Part shown: in pieces, positions 34,569-44,632 of the stretch
Numbering within the stretch: the first letter of the stretch is position 1
Layout: every line of letters begins with the position of its first letter
NCBI RefSeq assembly: GCF_023652955.1
Contig: NZ_JAKLOY010000001.1
Coordinates: forward strand, 682,001 to 746,000
Origin: Geomonas sp. Red32
GTDB taxonomy: Bacteria > Desulfobacterota > Desulfuromonadia > Geobacterales > Geobacteraceae
Direction of reading: 5' to 3'
DNA: 64,000 nt
Notes under the pieces: generated by a model
Seen by the model: only the letters and a program-made list of their open reading frames with translations
What the model was told of the DNA's origin: nothing
Databases searched by the model: none
Program-made: the position numbers and the translations under genes

Positions 34569-34943
34569 TATTTACTCCTTGGGAATAGCTTTAGGACCGC
34601 TGTCTACTCACAAAAAACGTGCCGGAATGAGTGCCACATAATAATGGCAGCAATTCATGTAGTTAGATGCTTCAGACCGGCCTGCAATAAGGAATATTTG
34701 AAATACTTTACTGTTCGTTTTTTTACAGTGAATTGGCAAGCTACTGAGTTTCCGTTAATTTTTATTTTCTGTAAAAAAATTCACAGTGAGTATTTTTACA
34801 GGCCCAGATAGCGTGCAGTGGTGGGGGGGCTCGGTAGAGGTGAAGGATGGCATCGCGGTTGCCTTGCATTAGTTTTTTATAATGTTATGCTTGCCGACAA
34901 CTGCCGTAGGTGGCGAGAAACGAACGACTGACGGAGGTCGCCC
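34569..34943. other. 375-bp AT-rich gene-free interval with repeated TTTTTACAG
   Basis: No gene is visible. TTTTTTTACAG (34718-34728), its inverse CTGTAAAAAAA (34769-34779), and another TTTTTACAG (34793-34801) could form an AT-rich stem or mark protein-binding sites. It probably holds the promoters of the divergent YbjQ gene and of the gene at 34944. Confidence 0.45.
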
Positions 34944-35312
34944 ATGATAAGGGGAAAGTACGATTTATCTGGGAAAGATTCCGTCTTCCTCAGCAACATT
35001 CTGCGGTACCTCGCAGGTCTGGAAATCCTTGCTCTTTACCGCAACTCGCCCCCGGGCTTTCCTACGCTCGACGAGCTCCGGGCGGCTGTTGCCAAGTTCA
35101 AGGTTTGCTACGAGGCTGCCGTCAACTTCGACCGGCTCCTGATCAAGAAGCGCAAGGATGCTCGGAAAGAGGTCACTGAGATGTTCAAGAAGGTCGCCCA
35201 CTACATCCAGTCGGTGGCCAACGAGGAGAACATCCTGGAGGTCCTGGAAACGGGATTCAGTGTGAGAAGTGTTCCCAAGAGGAAAACGGCTATGGTTCAA
35301 GCTGCAGAGTAG
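34944..35312 (+). CDS. Small alpha-helical protein of unknown function
   Basis: A 122-residue protein, almost wholly helical, with basic segments (LLIKKRKDARKEVTEMFKK) and no signal peptide or cofactor motif. GGAGG lies 7 bases before the ATG, so translation is likely. I recognise no family. It is isolated: the AT-rich gap lies on its left, and 300 bp without a gene followed by the 21-bp repeat array on its right. Confidence 0.6.
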   Translation: MIRGKYDLSGKDSVFLSNILRYLAGLEILALYRNSPPGFPTLDELRAAVAKFKVCYEAAVNFDRLLIKKRKDARKEVTEMFKKVAHYIQSVANEENILEVLETGFSVRSVPKRKTAMVQAAE

Positions 35313-35613
35313 GTTCGTTATTGTTGCCTGATCACCCACCAGTGAGCATCGGGCTCACACCCCCTCAAGGCGGCGGAGAAACACAGTAGCATGTGGCCGC
35401 CACTATCGCCATTTGCGGCAGCGTATATGGTGGGTTGTTTTGCCCCGAGAGCGGCAGTCGGCTCCCGGGGCACTCTTTACGCATGTCGACATGCCCAAAT
35501 CACAACTTGCCTCGCATTATCCCCCCCAATATCCCCCCTGATCGCCGAAGCCACCCGTCCCTCTTTACCGGTAGGTCACGTCATCCGTGGAAAGAGCTAC
35601 GCTCCTCGCGAAT

Positions 35614-36553
35614 GTAGCTGCATTGGTCTCGATGACAGCTGCATTCGCCACGGTGGTACCTGCATTCGCCACGGTGGTACCTGCATTCGCCACGGTGGTA
35701 GCTGCGTTCGCACTGGTGGTAGCTGCGTTCGCACTGGTGGTAGCTGCGTTCGCACTGGTGGTAGCTGCATTCGCTACGGTGGTAGCTGCATTCGTCACGG
35801 CAGTAGCTGCGTTCGCCACGGCGGTAGCTGCGTTCGCACTGGTGGTAGCAGCATTCGCCCCTAGTGGTAGCAGCATTCGCCCCGGTGGTAGCTGCATTCG
35901 CCCCGGTGGTAGCTGCATTCGCCCCGGTGGTAGCAGCATTCGCCCCGGTGGTAGCTGTATTCGCCCCGGTGGTAGCTGCATTCGCACCGGTGGTAGCTGC
36001 ATTCGCACCGGTGGTAGCTGAGTTTGAATCTGCGATCGTCGCGATTGAACCGTTGGTGGCTGCGGTTACACCGGTGGTAAAAGCATTCGTGCCAGTAGTA
36101 GCTGCATTCGGCTCGTTGATAGCTACATTCGAACCAATAAAAGCTAGGTTCCTCCAGATAATATCTGCATCACACGCGCGATGAAGCCTGCCTTCTACCC
36201 GATGTTAGTTGCAATCAGGTAAATGATGGCAACATCCCACCTGGTGGTTGCTGTATTCGCCTCATCGATAGCTGCTTTCGACCCGATGGTAGCTTCGGCC
36301 GACTCACGATGATAGCTACGTTCACCCCGGTGTTAGATGTGTTCGACCAGAAGTTGGCTGCATTTCGTTCGACGATAGCTGCATTCCGTTCGATGACAGC
36401 TCCATTCCGTTCGACGACAGCTGCAATCCCTCCGACGATAGCTGCAATCCCTCCGATGACAGCTCCATTACGTCCGATGATGGCTCCATGCAGCTCGAAT
36501 ATGGTTATGTCATTTTCCATCGTAGCTACATTGGTTTCGTTCGTAGCAGACAC
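35614..36553. repeat. Degenerate 21-bp tandem repeat array (about 44 units)
   Basis: The unit core is GCTGCATTCGCCCCGG within a 21-bp period. Units from 35614 to 36013 are close copies (19 in a row), and those to 36553 are progressively degenerate. One unit at 35845-35866 is 22 bp and shifts the frame; two later units are also longer. The plus strand reads VVAAFAP-like heptads in a hydrophobic frame, and the minus strand reads TTGANAA or VERNAAI heptads. Frames are open because the period is a multiple of three, so open length alone is not evidence of coding. The 300 bp to its left (35313-35613) hold no gene. Confidence 0.92.
36215..36520 (-). pseudogene. Possible remnant of a heptad-repeat protein gene
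   Basis: Starting at ATG 36520, the minus strand reads MENDITIFELHGAIIGRNGA, then heptads such as IERNAAI and VERNAAN, before the pattern fades. The same heptad register (NAATTSA) reappears in 35565-35860 after frame changes. An ancestral repetitive minus-strand gene broken by indels would explain this. There is no good ribosome site, so it may never have been translated. Confidence 0.3.
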
Positions 36554-36634
36554 GGGCCGAAGGCCCGGGGCGTGGTCGTAGGGTTGAGTATGAGAGGAAG
36601 GGGGCGGATAGAAGGGAAGAGGAAGGTTGCAAAC

Positions 36635-36670
36635 AAAAGAGCCCACCGACGGAGGCCGGTGGGCTCTTTT
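36635..36670 (-). terminator. Terminator of the nuo operon
   Basis: AAAGAGCCCACCG and CGGTGGGCTCTTT form a 13-bp perfect stem. On the minus strand it is followed by TTTTGTTT. It lies 20 bp after the nuoN stop. Confidence 0.92.
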
Positions 36671-36689
36671 AACTTCTATGGTGCCGTGC

Positions 36690-38144
36690 TTAGAACTGGA
36701 CGGCTTTCTGAGCGAGCTCGAGGACGGTGCCGGGGACAACGCCGAGCACCAGGGTGCTGACGAGGGCGATCACCAGGCAGAGGGCCACGGCGGGGGTCAC
36801 GCCTGCCCACTCGTAGTCTTCCTGCGGCTCTTTGAAGTACATGTACACCATCACGCGGAGGTAGTAGTACACGGAGGCCGCGGAGTTCAGCACGCCGATG
36901 ATGGCGAGCCCGATGTAACCGCTCTTGATGGCGGCGGAGAAGAGGTAGAACTTCCCGATGAAGCCGGCCGTCGGCGGAATGCCGGCGAGGCTGAAGAGGA
37001 AGACGCTCAGGAGCACGGCCAGCAGCGGACGCTTGAAGCCAAGCCCGGCCAGATCCTGTACGTTGCCGTTCTTCTCGCCTTTCTTGCCGATCAGCACCAC
37101 CACTGCGAAGGCGCCGATGTTCATGAAGGTGTAGGAGAGCATGTAGAAGAGGATACCGGCGGCGCCTTCGGCGTTGCAGGCGGTGAAGCCCACCAGCGCG
37201 TACCCGGCGTGGGCGATGGAGGAGTAGGCCAGCATCCTTTTGACGTTGTCCTGGGAGAGGGCGATCACGTTACCGACGGTCATGGTCAGTACGGCCAGCA
37301 CCCAGAGGAGCTCGGTCCAGTTCCCTTTCAGCATCGGGAAGGCGAAGATCATGGTCCTCAGGAAGGCGGCGAAGGCGGCGGCCTTCGGCCCGGCGGACAT
37401 GAAGGCGGTCACCGGGGTCGGTGCTCCCTGGTAGACGTCCGGGGTCCACATGTGGAACGGTGCGGCGGCAACCTTGAAGCTGAAGCCGACGGCGATCAGC
37501 AGCATGCCGATGACGAAGAACGGGTTGCTGGCCACGGCCTGGTTCTGGATCGCGTAGTTGGCGATGGCAGCCAGTTTGGTGCTCCCGGTGGCGCCGTAGG
37601 TCAGGCACATACCGTAGAGCAGGAAGCCGGTCGAGAAGGCGCCCAGGAGGAAGTACTTGAGGCCCGCCTCGTTGGACTTGACGCTGTCGCGGTTGTAGCC
37701 GGCCAGCACGTACAGGCAGATGGAGAGAAGCTCGAGCCCCAGGAAGATGACCATCATGTCGGTCCCGGAAGCCATGAACATCATGCCGACGGTGGCGAAG
37801 AGCATCAGGGGATAGAACTCGCCGGAGTTGCACCCTTCCTGGCTCATGTACCGGTCGGAGATCAGGATCGCCAGACCCGCCGCGAAGAGCAGAACCACCT
37901 TGAAGAAGATCGCGAAGTTGTCTTCCATGACGGCGCCGCCGAAACCTATCTGCGGAGCGCCCCAACCGCTCACGGTGCTGGCAGCGGTGATGGCGAGGCC
38001 GATGATGCTCAGGTACGCGAGGTACCCCTTGTTTTCGCTCGGAACGAAGACGTTGACGAGCAGCAGCACCATGGCGACTACCGAGAGGATGACCTCAGGC
38101 ATGATCGCTGCTAGGTTAATGGCTGGGATTGCAATTGTTTCCAT
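36690..38144 (-). CDS. nuoN: NADH-quinone oxidoreductase subunit N
   Basis: A 484-residue membrane subunit of complex I with about 14 helices, one of the three antiporter-like proton-translocating subunits. GAFSTGFLLYGMCLTYGATGS and the lysine-bearing KVAAAPFHMWTPDVYQGAPTPV segments are diagnostic. The lysines and glutamates in the membrane centre line the proton path. It is the last gene of the operon, 39 bp after nuoM, and is followed by a strong terminator. Confidence 0.95.
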   Translation of the reverse strand: METIAIPAINLAAIMPEVILSVVAMVLLLVNVFVPSENKGYLAYLSIIGLAITAASTVSGWGAPQIGFGGAVMEDNFAIFFKVVLLFAAGLAILISDRYMSQEGCNSGEFYPLMLFATVGMMFMASGTDMMVIFLGLELLSICLYVLAGYNRDSVKSNEAGLKYFLLGAFSTGFLLYGMCLTYGATGSTKLAAIANYAIQNQAVASNPFFVIGMLLIAVGFSFKVAAAPFHMWTPDVYQGAPTPVTAFMSAGPKAAAFAAFLRTMIFAFPMLKGNWTELLWVLAVLTMTVGNVIALSQDNVKRMLAYSSIAHAGYALVGFTACNAEGAAGILFYMLSYTFMNIGAFAVVVLIGKKGEKNGNVQDLAGLGFKRPLLAVLLSVFLFSLAGIPPTAGFIGKFYLFSAAIKSGYIGLAIIGVLNSAASVYYYLRVMVYMYFKEPQEDYEWAGVTPAVALCLVIALVSTLVLGVVPGTVLELAQKAVQF

Positions 38145-38183
38145 CTATAATCCTCCGTCAGCTGTTTCTAAGCGGTCTGTATC

Positions 38184-39872
38184 CTATTTGTTTTCGGGGG
38201 CAGCGGCCGGAGCTTCGATCGGCGGTGCACCGGGGATGCCGGCATGCGGGTTGGCAGCGGTCGGCACGGCCGGGGCAGCCTGGGCGGCCGGAGCGGCTTC
38301 GCCAGCCGGGGCCGGCATGGTGATCGGCGGAGCACCCGGGATGCCGGCGTGCGGGTTGATCATGCCGGCCGGCACGTTCATGGCCACCGCCTGCTTCTTC
38401 TTGGCCTGGGCGATCATGTTGTCGATGGAAGGAGCCATGGTGTCGAGGAAGGGACGCGGGTAGACACCCATCACGAAGATCAGGACCACCAGCGGAATCA
38501 TGATGGCGATTTCGCGGGCGTTGAGGTCTTTCAGGTTCTGGTTCTTCGGATTGCTCAGCTCGCCGAACATGACCCGCTGGAACATCCAGAGCATGTACAC
38601 GGCGGAGAGGATCACGCCGGAGGTAGCGATGATGGCCCAGGGACGCATGGAGCTTTCGAAGGCACCCAGGAGAACCAGGAACTCGCCGACGAACCCGTTG
38701 GTGCCCGGGAGGCCGATGGAGGAGAAGGTCACGATCATGAAGATGGTGGCGAAGATCGGCATCTGCTTGGCGAGGCCGCCGAAGTCGGAGATCATACGAG
38801 TGTGACGCCGCTCGTAAATGAACCCGACGATAAGGAACAGTGCGCCGGTGGAAACGCCGTGGTTGAGCATCTGCAGCATGCCGCCTGCGACGCCCTGCTG
38901 GTTAAGGGCGAAGATACCCATCATGACGAAGCCCAAGTGGGCCACCGAGGAGTAGGCAACCAGTTTCTTGACGTCCTGCTGAACCATGGCGACCAGCGAG
39001 GCGTAGACGATGCCGATCACGGAGAGGGTAGCGATGAGCGGCATGAACTTGGCCTGGGCATCCGGGAAGAGCGGGATGGCGAAGCGGACGTAGCCGTAGG
39101 TACCCATCTTCAGGAGGACGGCGGCCAGGATCACGGAACCGGCGGTCGGTGCCTCGGTGTGGGCATCCGGCAACCAGGTGTGCAGCGGGAACATCGGGAC
39201 CTTGATGGCGAAGGCCAGGGCGAAGGCCAGGAACATCCAGGTCTGGGTGACCGGGTCGAGGTTCAGTTCGTAGAAGCGCAGGATGCTGAAGTCGCCTGCC
39301 CCTGCCTTGAAGTAGAGGGCGATCAAAGCGACCAGCATGAGGAGCGAGCCGACCATCGTGTAGATGAAGAACTTGACTGCCGCGTAGATCCTGTTCTTGC
39401 CGCCCCAGATACCGATGATGAAGTACATCGGGATCAGCATGACTTCCCAGTAGATGTAGAAGAGGAAGAGGTCGAGGGCCACGAAGGAGCCGATCATGCC
39501 GACTTCGAGAAGCAGCAGGCAGATCATGTACTCTTTCACCTTCTCTTCAACCGCGGTCCAGGTGGAAAGGATGGCGATCGGCATGATGAAGGTGGTCAGA
39601 ATGATGAGCCAGAGGCTGATGCCGTCCATCCCGAGATGGTAGCTCATCTGGAAGGGGCCAGCCGCGATCCAGGGCACGTTCTCGACGAACTGGAAGCCGC
39701 CCGTCGGATTGAACCCGGTGATGAGCGGGATCGAAGCGACGAACGTTACCGCCGAGACCGCCAGGGCCAGGCCACGGATTGCGCCGTGGGAGTTCTTGGG
39801 CATGAAGAGGAGAAGGATCGCCCCGATCAGCGGTAAGAAGGTTAGTATGCTCAGTAACGGTAGCTGGCTCAT
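38184..39872 (-). CDS. nuoM: NADH-quinone oxidoreductase subunit M, with Pro/Ala-rich tail
   Basis: A 562-residue antiporter-like subunit of complex I. The core (about residues 1-495) has the usual 14 helices and the motif KVPMFPLHTWLPDAHTEAPT. The remaining 65 residues are an unusual Pro/Ala-rich tail in which NPHAGIPGAPPI occurs twice, 35 residues apart (codons at 38322-38357 and 38217-38252). Most NuoM proteins stop near residue 500. The tail would lie at the membrane surface. Its role is unknown. Confidence 0.95.
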   Translation of the reverse strand: MSQLPLLSILTFLPLIGAILLLFMPKNSHGAIRGLALAVSAVTFVASIPLITGFNPTGGFQFVENVPWIAAGPFQMSYHLGMDGISLWLIILTTFIMPIAILSTWTAVEEKVKEYMICLLLLEVGMIGSFVALDLFLFYIYWEVMLIPMYFIIGIWGGKNRIYAAVKFFIYTMVGSLLMLVALIALYFKAGAGDFSILRFYELNLDPVTQTWMFLAFALAFAIKVPMFPLHTWLPDAHTEAPTAGSVILAAVLLKMGTYGYVRFAIPLFPDAQAKFMPLIATLSVIGIVYASLVAMVQQDVKKLVAYSSVAHLGFVMMGIFALNQQGVAGGMLQMLNHGVSTGALFLIVGFIYERRHTRMISDFGGLAKQMPIFATIFMIVTFSSIGLPGTNGFVGEFLVLLGAFESSMRPWAIIATSGVILSAVYMLWMFQRVMFGELSNPKNQNLKDLNAREIAIMIPLVVLIFVMGVYPRPFLDTMAPSIDNMIAQAKKKQAVAMNVPAGMINPHAGIPGAPPITMPAPAGEAAPAAQAAPAVPTAANPHAGIPGAPPIEAPAAAPENK

Positions 39873-39917
39873 TTACTCTGCTCCTTTAACATAAAGGTCG
39901 AAAAATTCTTGCTATCC

Positions 39918-39973
39918 CCCGCCTTCGCCGAGGCTAGGGCGGGTAAACCCGTTTTCGCCAAGACTTTGGCGGA
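39918..39973. repeat. Paired hairpins between nuoM and nuoL
   Basis: CCCGCCTTCGCCGAGGC then GGGCGGG (39918-39943) folds as one stem. CGCCAAGACTTTGGCG (about 39956-39971) folds as another, directly after the nuoL stop. They may stabilise or segment the operon mRNA. There is no T tract, so they are not convincing terminators. Confidence 0.55.
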
Positions 39974-39980
39974 GTTGGGC

Positions 39981-41984
<2,004 letters not shown>

Positions 41985-42065
41985 TCCGGACTCCTTTACT
42001 TCAAAGTTTTCTTGAAAACTGATCGATAGTTAGGTCGCTATGATGGTGCTAATTGCGGCTGCTTT

Positions 42066-42098
42066 AAATCCCCCCCGGCCCCCTTTAACAAGGGTGGA
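42066..42098. repeat. REP-like element between nuoL and nuoK
   Basis: AAATCCCCCCCGGCCCCC then TTTAACAAGGGTGGA is an imperfect palindrome of the same family as 3531, 6162, 44511 and 44591. Confidence 0.55.
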
Positions 42099-42113
42099 GA
42101 GATAGGCGGCCTT

Positions 42114-42416
42114 CTACAGCTTCATCACGTTGATGTCTTCGACGTCGATGGACTCGCGGTTCTTGTAGAAGGCGATCATCAGCGCGAGACCCACGGCGGC
42201 CTCGGCGGCGGCCACGGTCATGACGAAGAAGACGAAGATCTGGCCGTCCAGGTTCCCGAGGTAGCGGGAGAACGCGATGAAGCTGAGGTTGACCGCGTTC
42301 AGCATCAGCTCGACGCACATGAAGATAACGATGGCGTTCCTCTTGGTCAGTACACCGATGCAGCCGATGGAGAAGAGGATGGCCGAAACTATAAGGTAGT
42401 TGTTCAGAGCAAGCAT
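42114..42416 (-). CDS. nuoK: NADH-quinone oxidoreductase subunit K
   Basis: A 100-residue protein with three membrane helices. [30 protein letters not shown] carries the conserved membrane glutamate (ELMLNAVNL) of the proton path. A second glutamate lies in [12 protein letters not shown]. The length matches E. coli NuoK. It lies 31 bp after nuoJ in the operon. Confidence 0.95.
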   Translation of the reverse strand: MLALNNYLIVSAILFSIGCIGVLTKRNAIVIFMCVELMLNAVNLSFIAFSRYLGNLDGQIFVFFVMTVAAAEAAVGLALMIAFYKNRESIDVEDINVMKL

Positions 42417-42447
42417 TTCATCACCCCTGTATCGCTCTTTGGAAGCG

Positions 42448-42951
42448 TTAGATTTTCTTCTTGGCCAGGATCACCGCGCCGACGATGGCAGCCAGCAGCA
42501 GGATCGAGGTGATCTCGAACGGAAGCAGGAAGTCGGTGAAGAGCGCCTTACCGATCAGCTCCACATGCCCGGCCTTCACGATGGCGGCGTGGTCAAGGGG
42601 GCCCGGCGCACCGGTCATGCCGCCCCTCATCAGGAACAGGCAGGTCTGGAAGAGGACGAAGATCCCCAGCGCCGAACCGGCGAACACCGCATGGGAGCTC
42701 CTTTTGGCGGTCTCGGTCCTGATGTTGAGGAGCATGATCACGAAGATGATCAGAACCATGATGGCGCCCGCGTACACGATCACCTGGGTGACCGCCAGGA
42801 AGGGGGCGTCCAGCATCACGTAGAAGGTCGCCAGGCAGAAGAAGGTCATCACCAGCGACAAGGCGCTGTTGATCGGGTTTTTGCAGGTGATCACCAGCAG
42901 GCTGGATATCACGGCCACCGCGGCCACCACGATAAAGAAGATCGATTCCAT
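42448..42951 (-). CDS. nuoJ: NADH-quinone oxidoreductase subunit J
   Basis: A 167-residue subunit with five membrane helices. The signature is [33 protein letters not shown], with the conserved YAGAI segment where a pi-bulge helix couples quinone chemistry to proton movement. The C-terminal helix ends in AKKKI. It lies 10 bp after nuoI. Confidence 0.94.
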   Translation of the reverse strand: MESIFFIVVAAVAVISSLLVITCKNPINSALSLVMTFFCLATFYVMLDAPFLAVTQVIVYAGAIMVLIIFVIMLLNIRTETAKRSSHAVFAGSALGIFVLFQTCLFLMRGGMTGAPGPLDHAAIVKAGHVELIGKALFTDFLLPFEITSILLLAAIVGAVILAKKKI

Positions 42952-42961
42952 TGCTGCTCCT

Positions 42962-43360
42962 TTATTTCTTTTCTAAGAGTCGCTCTTTGTTGTAGGTGAA
43001 GTCGGCACGCTTGTAGCTGGCGAGTTCGAAGGTCTGGGTCATGCGGATGGCATCGACCGGGCAGGCCTCCACGCAGTAGCCGCAGAAGATGCAGCGGAGC
43101 ATGTCGATCTCGTAGACGGCGGCGTACTTGTCGTGGTTCGCGTCTTCACCAGCCTCGACCGTGATGCACTTGGCCGGGCAGACGGTGGGGCAGAGGTAAC
43201 AGGCCACGCACTTCGCCCGGTCGTGGGAGACGTTCAGGGCGTGCAGACCGCGGAAGCCGGGAGCGACGTCGGGACGCTCGGTCGGGTACTGAAGGGTAAC
43301 CGGCTTGGAAAACATGTGTTTGAGGGTGATCTTCAGACCGTTAATCAGCGGCATTATCAT
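42962..43360 (-). CDS. nuoI: NADH-quinone oxidoreductase subunit I
   Basis: A 132-residue peripheral subunit carrying two [4Fe-4S] clusters, N6a and N6b. The ligands are CVACYLCPTVCP and CIFCGYCVEACP. It relays electrons from NuoG towards NuoB. It is shorter than E. coli NuoI (180 residues), mainly at both ends, as is common in this group. It lies 41 bp after nuoH. Confidence 0.94.
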   Translation of the reverse strand: MIMPLINGLKITLKHMFSKPVTLQYPTERPDVAPGFRGLHALNVSHDRAKCVACYLCPTVCPAKCITVEAGEDANHDKYAAVYEIDMLRCIFCGYCVEACPVDAIRMTQTFELASYKRADFTYNKERLLEKK

Positions 43361-43401
43361 TTTTCGGCACCTCGCCTAATAGATTACTTTGTGGATTCAG
43401 A

Positions 43402-44451
43402 CTACTTGCTGATGAACATCACCCAGAGAGCGGTAGCGACGATGTTCAGAAGCGAAAGCGGCAGGAATACTTTCCAGCCAAGACGCATCAGCTGGTCGTA
43501 ACGATAACGCGGGTAGGTGGCCCGAATCCACATGCAGCAGAAGATCAGGAAGTACACCTTGGCGACGAACCAGCACCAGCCGGGGAGGATGGACGGGCCG
43601 TGCCAGCCACCCAGGAACAGGGTGACGGTGACGGCGCAGACGGTGACCATGTTGGCGTACTCAGCCATGAAGAACATCGCGTACTTCATGGAGGAGTACT
43701 CGGTGCAGAAACCGGAAACCAGCTCGGTCTCGGCCTCGGGAAGGTCGAACGGGGTCCTGTTGATCTCGGCCAGCGAGCAGATGAAGAAGATCACGAAGGC
43801 CAAGGGCTGCTTGAAGGCGTACCAGGCGCCGTCGGCCTGGGCGGCCACGATCCTGTGCAGCGAGAGGCTCTCGGAGAGCATGAAGACGGCGATAATGGAG
43901 AGACCGGCGGCCAGCTCGTAGGAGACCATCTGGGCCGCGGAGCGAAGCCCGCCCAAGAGCGAGTACTTGGAGTTGGAGGACCAACCGGCGAGCACGATGC
44001 CGTAGACGCCCAGGGAGGCCATGGCCAGGATGTAGAGGACGCCGACGTTCATGTCGAAGACTTCGGCTCCGGCCTGGTCGTAGTAGGCTGCGATCTGCAG
44101 CGGGACCTTGTAGCCGGCGATGGTGACGGTGTCGCCGAAGGGGATGACCGCGAAGGAGATGAAGGCCGGAACCAGGGCCACCAGCGGAGCGAGCAGGAAG
44201 GCGAACTTGGAAGCCTGGCTGGGAACGATCTCTTCCTTGAAGAACAGCTTCACGCCGTCGGCGATCGGCTGCAACAGTCCGTGCCAGCCGGTCCTCATGG
44301 GTCCCAGACGCACCTGCATGTGACCGATGATCTTTCTCTCCGCGTAGGTTGCGTATGCTACGGTCAGGAGCACAAAGACAAAGGCTACGAGCACCTTGGC
44401 AACCATGGCTATGTAGTACGCGACCGGCAGTCCTAAGATTAGCGTATCCAT
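43402..44451 (-). CDS. nuoH: NADH-quinone oxidoreductase subunit H
   Basis: A 349-residue subunit with eight membrane helices forming the quinone chamber. Family signs are AERKIIGHMQVRLGPMRTGWHGLLQPIADGVKL and NRTPFDLPEAETELVSGFCTEYS, whose glutamates are conserved in complex I. The final helix reads VFLPLSLLNIVATALWVM. It is preceded by a 180-bp gap with two REP-like elements, after nuoG. Confidence 0.96.
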   Translation of the reverse strand: MDTLILGLPVAYYIAMVAKVLVAFVFVLLTVAYATYAERKIIGHMQVRLGPMRTGWHGLLQPIADGVKLFFKEEIVPSQASKFAFLLAPLVALVPAFISFAVIPFGDTVTIAGYKVPLQIAAYYDQAGAEVFDMNVGVLYILAMASLGVYGIVLAGWSSNSKYSLLGGLRSAAQMVSYELAAGLSIIAVFMLSESLSLHRIVAAQADGAWYAFKQPLAFVIFFICSLAEINRTPFDLPEAETELVSGFCTEYSSMKYAMFFMAEYANMVTVCAVTVTLFLGGWHGPSILPGWCWFVAKVYFLIFCCMWIRATYPRYRYDQLMRLGWKVFLPLSLLNIVATALWVMFISK

Positions 44452-44510
44452 CTGATAGTCTTCCCCTCTTGGTAAGTATTTGAGCCGAAATCCGTTTAGT
44501 TTGCTTTTAT

Positions 44511-44626
44511 TCCCCCCCCCTTGTTAAAGGGGGGCCGGGGGGGATTTGCCTTTTCTTTCAGCTTCAGCCTCAGGTTCCGGCCTCGACTGCAAATCCCCCT
44601 AAATCCCCCTTTGACAAGGGGGACTT
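44511..44626. repeat. Two REP-like elements between nuoG and nuoH
   Basis: The first (44511-44547) has CCCCCCCTTGTTAAAGGGGGG then CCGGGGGGGATTT. The second (44591-44626) has AAATCCCCCTAAATCCCCC then TTTGACAAGGGGG. Both are palindromic and belong to the family at 3531 and 42066. They interrupt the longest gap in the operon and could adjust expression of the membrane-arm genes. Confidence 0.6.
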
Positions 44627-44632
44627 ATGGAT

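Noticed and set aside
35391..36184. Repeat-encoded open frames (CIRHGG, VVAAFA, NAATTS types)
   Set aside because: A 21-bp period keeps several frames open by necessity; no ribosome site and a frame-breaking unit at 35845.
35614..36553. CRISPR array
   Set aside because: Units are contiguous with no unique spacers, and no cas genes are nearby.
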